A DNA stretch of 64,000 bases from Sipunculus nudus (taxonomy: Eukaryota; Annelida; Sipuncula; Golfingiida; Sipunculidae). A model generated the notes under the pieces. That model did no database searches, was not told the DNA's origin, and saw only the letters and a list, made by a program, of their open reading frames with translations. Positions 55,890-64,000 of this stretch are shown piece by piece (position 1 is the stretch's first letter; each line of letters begins with the position of its first letter). A program made the position numbers and the translations under genes. The stretch spans positions 78,458,142 to 78,522,141 of the forward strand of contig CM049306.1 in assembly GCA_026874595.1 (NCBI GenBank). Direction: 5' to 3'.

Positions 55890-57730
55890 TTGAACATTTC
55901 TGATTACTTGAAACTATTTATTTGATGTGCTTTGTCGCAATGGGATGTAACTCTTTGCCTTAACATAACGGCAAATGTAGGTGCCACTAGTATTTGGTAA
56001 CCAACAATATGATTGATCAGTAAGCACACCAACTTTCAGGATTGCTGAGAAATATTAGTTTTAGTGTGAATGTTCATTGTCAATGGGCTTTTAATGTGAG
56101 TATGTAGCAAATTAAGAAACTGCGGGGCTATCATTCCTCCGAACCCCATGTTTGAATTAACTTGTATTACCTTTTTCAGTTTAAAATATTTGTTTGATTA
56201 AACAGTAGGAAAATTATAAAGGTGGCATAATCAGTGTTGTGAAACTGCTGAAGTTATTCCTCTGAATAAAATAGGTTTCATGGCGATCAATGTGGCTATT
56301 ATTACGAAATTTGAGCTTCTTTATGAAATGAATTAATAATGACAATTAAAAGGTCCTTGACATGTTGGTCTTAATGAAATCTCAGTTGGAAGTGCTTGGA
56401 TCGGAAGGCAAAATTTTCTCGGTTTAATGTTGTGAATTGTGCCCGTGTAACGTCCAGACGACACGACAAAGGAAACAGGCATCGTTATTGCAAAGCATTT
56501 CTGAAAATTAGCTCAGTAAGCAAAAGTCAAAAACCAAAAAAATCTCAATCCCAGTCATATAATTATTTAAGCTCAATTTTCTATGTTTTTTTAATCTTAT
56601 ACGGTAATCATTCATTATCCTACAAGTATGTCATATTCAAGGGTAGTTGGTATGTTCATTTTAATCTGATACACCGTGAATCCGACTGCATTTTATTCCG
56701 GGTTATTTAAGGATTTTCCTTTCCTCAACTGTTGTTCTCTTTAATGTCTTTGCACAACGTAGTTACCTTTCAAAACTTCCTTAAGCCAGGGCATTTAATG
56801 TGTTTTTCACGGCATGGATTCGTGAATAGCTGTAATTATTCGTAATTAGGCACAATAGATCTTGGCAAGGGTGACGGAGCCGGATAAATCAAACCGGGGA
56901 ATTAGAACTAAATAATTTAAAGGAGTGAAATCCGTTTTCAAGGAATATGCAGCATATTAAGCCGAACGCCGGATTATCAGATGCCAAATTACCGGGTGCG
57001 CTTGTATATCTATATTCCCCGGCCGAAGTCTATGGCAGTGATACTCAAGATGAGTAACCCTAACTGCAGTGATACCTATTTGTCAATATGGTTAATAAAA
57101 TAATGAAAGCATATAGGTCTTTACTTACCTTTGTCGACAGAAGCTACCGTTAATGAACTGGTCAACTTGTCTTCAGTTTTATCCTCAGATTAGTTGTGGC
57201 GGACTCTTCAGTCTTCATCAGCTGAAGCGAGCAGAATGAATTCATTGGCCGACGTTTGCCTTGGTATACAACTAAAACTGTAATGGTGATGTAATGTCTA
57301 AAAATAACCAATGACAAAAGGTACCACGTGTTCATGCTGTAATCATCGCCTTCAAACCAGAATACCTGGCCGCCATCTGTAACCCATGCCACGTAGTGGG
57401 TGGCATTAATTTAACTACGTGCGTGTGTCGGGGGGGGGGGGGATATCCTAGGCGTAGGAATGTAATCAAAGCTTGGACTACTGTTTTCAAACATTTTATA
57501 TATAGTTGCTTCAATTTTTCTTACAGGGCGCAGACACACGCACACATATATACACCTTTTTAGCGTCTATATAACACTCAAGTAAAAAATGTAAGCGTCT
57601 GTATAACACGTTTCAAATATATATACTTAATCGCATTTCAAATATATTAAAAATCAGTATAATATTTTACAAAATAAGGTATTATGTTTTGGTGGTATTT
57701 GTTGGCGGTATTTATCTATGGACGTCATTG
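55890..57730. other. Intergenic stretch, no gene identified
   Basis: AT-rich with scattered short frames. A poly-G run lies near 57430. The frame at 57162-57392 and others have no recognisable content. Confidence 0.5.
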
Positions 57731-57732
57731 CA

Positions 57733-57950
57733 CTTAGAAGAGGATCCAGGTGATTGGTCCAGGGGTTCGTGATCCCCCTATTTAAGCAAACGCAACATTT
57801 TTAAAGATTTCAGACCAATTGTTACGTCCTGGACCCCCCCCCCCCCCCATTGTCCGGACCTGAGGACCATATTTATGTTTTTCATTATTCCTTCTTGGTT
57901 GGGCCCTTCCTTTTCCTAAATCCTGAATACGCCCCTTGACCTCAAGGTAA
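57733..57950 (-). repeat. GGGGCGTATTCAGGATTTAGG dispersed repeat
   Basis: On the minus strand it begins GGGGCGTATTCAGGATTTAG, contains ATATGGTCCTCAGGTCCGG and a long G run, and ends at GGATCCTC. Related to 50208-50390. Confidence 0.6.
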
Positions 57951-58429
57951 ACACTGTGTGTTTGACTGTGCTTGATGGGAGAAAGAGAGGAAATTATATG
58001 TACATTACATGAACAACCCATGTATGAATTTCATGTTCCCTGAAGCGCCCTGTATTTACCATCGGTTTGCTGAGAACTGATACCACACTCCTCCATGATC
58101 TGCTTGGACTAGACCCTTTCTAAATGTGCTGTTGTAATGGGTACTATCCCCCCCCACCCCATCGGCACGTATAGTGAACTCTAACCGGACCCCAGGGTGC
58201 AAGTTTTTCCCCCGCCCCTCGCCGGTGCGATGAACCAGCAGTTAAGTGAAGGACATACAGCTATTATATTATATTTTAGATTTATTTGACATGGATTGTA
58301 CAACTAAAAATCGTAACTAATATGGCTCGAATGTTGTTGTGCAGACTTGTCTAAAGGTGAAAGATTCCAGAGGACCCAAAGAATCCCATGCATTGACCAT
58401 GGACCTGCCACAACAACCAATGCACTCTC

Positions 58430-58510
58430 ATACAAGGCTGGGGATGGAACCAGGATCCCCATCAGAGAGCCCCGAGTGTTTTACCACTCGACTGTCCACG
58501 CCTCAACTGT
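58430..58510 (-). repeat. tRNA-like SINE head of a second family
   Basis: On the minus strand CGTGGACAGTCGAGTGGTAA resembles a pol III A box and GGATCCTGGTTCCATCCCC a B box, at tRNA-like spacing. It continues into unrelated sequence. It differs from the 6757 family and is not a complete tRNA. Confidence 0.5.
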
Positions 58511-58860
58511 GCATTGGCGCGCAAACTTGGCTTCAAAATTTAACTTCGGGATATTTGATCAGGGCATGAGTACGCACTTATTGGTCGTTTGTTTCTGCAA
58601 TCCACGTAACTTTAGTACCTTAGACCATTTGTTATCATTTTGAATCGGTGGATTTTTTCAATTAAATATAACATCAGAATACTGTATTTTAAACATGGCA
58701 CAGTCACTACAGGGTTCTTTCCGTTCCAGAAGATCAGAATTAGATGATATTCCATAGCTTTTTCTTGACTCCTAAAACAAACATGACCTTTCCCCCCGAA
58801 TGGCTTTATATTTTTGGGCGTAGACAGGTCTCCAAAATTAGATAAATCGTCAAAAATATA

Positions 58861-58864
<4 letters not shown>

Positions 58865-58891
<27 letters not shown>

Positions 58892-58892
58892 C
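58865..58892. repeat. (GA)n microsatellite
   Basis: GAGAGA run of about 28 bp. The following 58950-60480 holds no recognised gene. Confidence 0.9.
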
Positions 58893-61001
58893 ATGGATAA
58901 GAAAGAGATTTAGACGTTCTGTAAATATATAATTCCACTTAATTATATGTCAAAATGATGCCGTCTGAAAATTATGTAAAGAAGGTTTGTCTGATTCCAC
59001 CAGCAGCTGAATATAAATTTTAATGGCACATGTGGCATCATTTCATTACACCAACTTACCCTATTCAGATGTAACACAAGCCAAACATGAATATACGGGC
59101 ATATTCTGAACACCCACACTGACGTCGGTTCACTGGACACACATGGTGTTTAAACAAAGCCAATCTTTCAGGAACCTTTTTCTGATTTGGCCTGCCTGCT
59201 AATAATACTCCTTCACATACAGGTGAATTATTCCAGTGTATTCACAACCACCAGCATACCTTTGACAGGTGGTCATCATAAACAAGGTACTATTGTCAAA
59301 AATGTGTATGGGCGTTATGCTGGAGCAGGTGCGTGTATGAAGACATTAATTCTAAAAGAGAGAAAATTAAAATATATTATCCACGGCTGCAAAATGGACA
59401 CCAGTCCATATTGATGGTTGTCCCCAACCCGTGTTTACACTCCCTTATTCAGCACATATTCTCAGGTTCATTCGCGCATTAGTGACAGTACATTTGTAAA
59501 TATTCCTTGATCATGTCCCTGAATCCGGATCAGGTTCGGGAACCACACCAAAACCAAATTTCCATTCTTCATTGGCCCGTTTCCGGAATGCCATGACAAT
59601 TTCATGACCGAGTGAGTAATGTTGTTAACAAATATACACACGAACGGGTATGAACTCATATCTATATCATAAAGGGTCAAGTGTTAATTTGTAAATAAGT
59701 GATGTAGGAGGACCCATCTATCGAAACACCATCATCAAAATATATACATTTTATATCATACATTAATCTTTTCTATCTTTCCCGCCAGTTAAGAAATTAG
59801 ATGATGCCAAGGTTAAATATACTGGCATTTAAGCACAGAACGCGGCTGAATTAGGCAATGTTTAGCTTATTTTTTTCCAATTTTCTGTAGCCTTGTTTCA
59901 TCTTAACTTGTCGATTCGAATGAGATTGGTATACGCAGGTGATATGCATATGATATACCAAACTAATCCTCATGAAGTTTACTTTGTAGCTGATGATACA
60001 ATAATATTTTTGTGATGTTTCATATGTACTAACTTGTTAACTTTACCCCACCCCTAAATAAATTCGAACATTAAGTTTTCAGAAGCGCAAAGCCGTTAAT
60101 ACACGCTTTCGCAGGTATATGTTTTTTGCTGGAAAGCTTATAACTTTCCTAGCAGAAGGCAGAATGCCCAAACATGGTATTTTTTGTGGCTCATGAATAG
60201 TTCACTAGCCTGGTTCCCTGATCCCCTATCCCTCGTACATGGATACGTTAATGGACGGGGGAACCAGTCTAGCTGTTACAGTGTCTCTGTGCAAAATTCG
60301 AGTCTATATTCGGCATCTTGATGTCCGCATGTCTATGGGACATATACGTAGCTGTTAAATACCTGCCATCTCATGATGATGAATTTATTTAGTAGAAAAC
60401 TCCATTCAACAGGACCAAGGCGAGGAAGCATACTTAAAATTCTTTACCGTGTATATACTACTATAACTATACAGGTCGCCTCTTGAAGGGTGAATTGTTA
60501 TACACGTTCTGCCCCCCCCCCCCCCGGTTTAATGTATCGTTATCCTTCATGTAGTTCTGCAGAAATGCAAAGATGTTTGCAAACTTATTTACAGATCAAG
60601 CCCCATATAAGGCCTATAAAAGGTTTGGTTCTCAGGGACTTTCTCAGAAATCTATTATGCGGGGGGGGGGGTAAATTGACGCACGCGGAGCCTAAGAACC
60701 GTGCCTTTTTCTGGGGCCTTAACCATGTTTTTTTATCCACATTTAGAGTATCAGGACAGTATATAGACAAATACACACGTTACAGGAAACATCGCTTACA
60801 AACAACGCTGTGTTTTTACATATCAGGGTTCGCACGTGGGCCGGCCCGGCTCGGCCAGGCGAGAAAGCCCCAGCTAGCATGACCGCTGTGTTTAGACTTC
60901 AGACCCCACGCGTGGACCTGGCTATGCTGCCATAGCAACGGACAATGCTGCCGCTGCACATGCGCGTGTATGACTGCTGCATATAATAAAAGAGACATCT
61001 G

Positions 61002-61006
<5 letters not shown>

Positions 61007-61052
<46 letters not shown>

Positions 61053-61150
61053 GAAGGATATTAAGTTTATCAAAACACGACATGATATGTTTGAAAATCA
61101 GATCTTAGTAAGAATATATAGTTTCCCTGTAGTTGATTTATCGTATACAT
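61007..61150. repeat. (TA)n microsatellite plus the repeated flank seen at 50640
   Basis: TA run followed by GTTTATCAAAACACGACATG and GATATGTTTGAAAAT, the same flank as at 50640-50700. 61150-61630 shows no feature. Confidence 0.75.
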
Positions 61151-61631
61151 ACCCCATGTTACCTTAATCTATGTCAACTTTTTGTTAGGTTGTTGTATTA
61201 TGCTGAATGCGTATATGAGCAAGAAATAGCGTGTTTACTTTTCTCCTCTATGTTGCATTTAAGCTTGTTTAGATATTAGTATACAACTGTCTTCTGTGTA
61301 ACTTACCTTTAGACACGACACCTTTCGGGCACAGGTTACAAAGGTAGCAATATTCTCTAATCCTGTGCTTTGCAAGTTCTTAATAAACGGCACCGGAGTC
61401 GAAAATGAGGAAACACAATGTTCATAACACATAACGCTCATTCTGAGACATTCAAAATTTCCGTTGATTGTCCATATAATATTAAAACTATCCGAGTAGG
61501 TATTTCTTCGAAAACATTCACATGAACTGTTTGGGTCTTGTTAGTATTTAATATTAAGCCTGGGTAATATTGCTATGATGTAAAACATTTCACCCCATAT
61601 AGCTTTCAATCACTTTTTTACCATTCATATG

Positions 61632-64000
61632 GCTGCTCGAGTTCCATGATTGTGAGCTTCATTAACAAAAAAAACCATTACTTAGTTATAGCGATCACTG
61701 TTTGTCTGTCGTCCGTCCATTGTGCCCGTCCAACTGCTTACCCAGTATATTAGCGCCCCCTGTTCTCGAATTCTTGAATCTGAGACGGACCATCTCGTTT
61801 TAAGAAATCTCTGCCACCCCCCACCCCTGTTTCTCCGGTTGTGAACACAGCTGTTTATTGACGTTGATGCCGGCAAGAATAGTAATGTTGAAATAAACAC
61901 CAAAGTGGGCGTCTGTGTGTCACGTTTCATTTTACATTTAGGCCTATCTGTACCATACGCCGATTTTAATAGAATTCTTAGATGCTTTTTGTATATTAAA
62001 GTCCGCTCCTTTCGCTTTGTATCTTGCGGGAAAAAAATAATGCAAGCTAACATGTTTAATCTTCATGATTGTGCAGTTATGCATGTTATATATGTATATT
62101 ATTCTGACAACAATAACGAGTATTCATGTTTCAGATATTACAGTGACAAGTTATCGCAAAGCTATCAGAATCAAACAAAAGTATCCGAATTCTAGATGCC
62201 AACCCATTATTAGTACAAATTACTGATGTTTTGTAATAAAAACAATTAGAAGAAACTTATTTTTCCAGTAATTTTAAGGAATATATTGTATAAAGTTCCA
62301 ATAATCTTATATAATCTAACAGAGTAAAGGCACCTTATACACTGGTAGTGCCTGCCTTAAGCATACTGAAGTACCACCTCTATCTACTGCACCAATAGAC
62401 GTTCTTATCAGCCCACAAACTGACACTAAGAGAGATCAAGTTATGTAGCTGTTTATCATGAATAATAAGAGTAAGTTATAGATTTCGTTCTAATTTAGAA
62501 GTGTCTACTGAATATATACACATAGTGTATCAATGTAACATTTAACAAATTTATAAAATGACCTTTAATAAAACCATGCCCTTCACCTTATGTGCAAGAG
62601 TTTTAGAGTGTTGGGTAACACTAATCTCAATTCTGAATTCAACTTATTACTTTCAGTTTAATACCCCTTTCACACACACAACGGATACGAGCCAAACGGT
62701 TTGCTCAAACCGGTTTGTTGTGTTCACACGGGCATCTGGCACCAATTGGTGTTGTGTACAATTCAGATGTGAAACAATGTAACAACATGCTGACACAAGC
62801 ATTAGCCCTGCGCTGTGACCGAGCAAAGCGAATAATGATTCGCATTCAAAAAGGTTTGAACGACCTCTGAAGGTAGTCTCTCCAACAGTAGCCAGGTGCC
62901 GCTACCGCTCTGCACCAGTATGTCTGTTATTGGACGCAATTTTTTTTTCAAGAACGGATGTGTCGTTTGGCATGCGCAAGGAATCCTATTATCCGGAGTT
63001 GAATCCAGCCTGGATGTCGTCCTAACATAAAACAGCAAAAGTGGATCATTTTTGCCAAACAAGCAACCATGTTGTTTACATATCTTTATTGGGGCATGCC
63101 GGGTGTGTGCAAGTACGACATCCATTCTGGATTCACCTGCGGATGCTAGGGGTATTCCTTGCGCATGCCAAACAACAATTTCGTTTTCAAGATTCTTGAA
63201 ACAAATGGGGTCCAATAACAGACGCACTGGTGTAGAGCATGCACCAGGCGCCTGTTGGAGAGACTACCTCCGGAGGTTGACCCCAAAACACTTTATCAAA
63301 ACGGTTTGAAAATATTTTCGATTGCCTTATGAACACTCTAATGCGCAAAATTAAATTTAGGTCTTCTTGAAGTGATGAGACCCATTTGATGTGAAGTATA
63401 GAGAAAAATAAGTAATAAAGTATACATCCCACTGGAGCTACTGACTAGAATAACCTATAAGGTGTTTCTTCTAGTGACTGGTCAGGGGCGTATTCATTGG
63501 GGGGGGGGGGTACACAAAGCCCCCCCCCCCACACACACACCTTTGTTTTAGCTCACACTTAAGCCAGTCAACTACTGGCAATTGTCGAGCTGGTGAACTC
63601 ATTTTTATTTTATGTTAGATTATTAAAGTATATGTACACATTTATTTATTTTATTAATGTTATTGTTTATTTACATAATATTTTTACAGGTTAATATACC
63701 AATTAGCTAAAATCAAACTGATCTACCTTAGTCCCTGTACCATTTACAAATAACTAAAATATCAATACAATACATTCATAATACCTGAGAATATAAAATA
63801 TGGTCATTATAACTATGTAAACTCAAAAACATACAATCATATTTAGAAAGTATATAATATTTATACTTATAAAAGCAGGCAGAGTACTAAAATATCATAG
63901 TCAGTATATATATATATCTATAATGAGAGGTACGACGCAGTTATAATACAATATTCTGTGCCATTGATAGACTTGGCCCAAACAATATTCTGAATAAGCA
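61632..64000. repeat. Direct repeat copy B of the >2.36-kb duplication
   Basis: Nearly identical to 46455-48823 and runs off the right edge, so the full length is unknown. It carries the same foldback MITE and the same poly-G/poly-C landmark (63500-63535 against 48322-48357). Confidence 0.85.
62873..63267. mobile_element. Foldback MITE, copy 2 (395 bp)
   Basis: Same ends and flanks as the 47695 copy, in the same position of the duplicated segment. It was therefore inserted before the duplication. Confidence 0.8.

Overview
This window reads as animal nuclear DNA. It is AT-rich and full of (TA)n microsatellites, a tRNA-derived SINE family, non-LTR, Ty3/gypsy and Penelope-like remnants, and spliced coding sequence. 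The repeat style (GTGACCTTGACCTTTGACC-bearing repeats, GACAGACAGACGG runs, GGATCCAGGATTT repeats) suggests a lophotrochozoan, most likely a mollusc and perhaps a bivalve. That assignment is inference from repeat style only.

The dominant content is one minus-strand biosynthetic locus, about 23649 down to 5219. Its first part is a giant assembly line in two very long exons (17897-23649 and about 10720-17593) separated by a 303-bp intron. Domain order is A1-T1-C1-A2-T2-C2-A3-T3-KS-AT-(beta-lactamase-like)-ACP, a trimodular NRPS feeding one PKS module. There is no ketoreductase, dehydratase, enoylreductase or thioesterase. Downstream on the same strand lies a SyrP/TauD-type Fe(II)/2-oxoglutarate dioxygenase in four exons, one only 40 nt, with phases that match across all three introns. 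It ends in GDLLLVDN...HGR and a stop, followed by an AATAAA signal. Its place suggests beta-hydroxylation of a carrier-bound residue. It may be a separate gene or the C-terminus of the megasynthase.

Oddities inside the system: C1 has lost its catalytic His (HLxxxDG), A1 has weak core motifs, and the beta-lactamase-like domain has lost all three canonical motifs (SxxK to CxxS, YxN to IxI, HxG to NTG). A one-base frameshift splits A2. The dioxygenase carries an in-frame TGA and one or two further one-base frameshifts, so the copy is either partly decayed or carries assembly errors.

Left of the locus (1-5200) are degenerate tandem and dispersed repeats. To the right (23.7-64 kb) is mostly repeat-derived DNA: DR1-like repeats (25.5-26.6, 30.8-33.3 kb), a 36-bp minisatellite (33.4-35.1 kb), a 60-bp repeat (35.1-35.9 kb), a LINE 3' fragment (36.6-37.0 kb), a possible first coding exon (37.69-37.88 kb), a gypsy pol fragment (41.6-42.6 kb) and a Penelope-like fragment inside inverted repeats (44.2-44.6 kb). 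Beyond these are a repeated ~2-kb unit with a foldback MITE (45.0-49.2 kb, again at 61.6-64.0 kb), a 3.36-kb TTAA/TIR-bounded element (52.2-55.6 kb) with a nested hAT-like MITE, and further SINE copies. Apart from the biosynthetic locus no complete gene could be supported.
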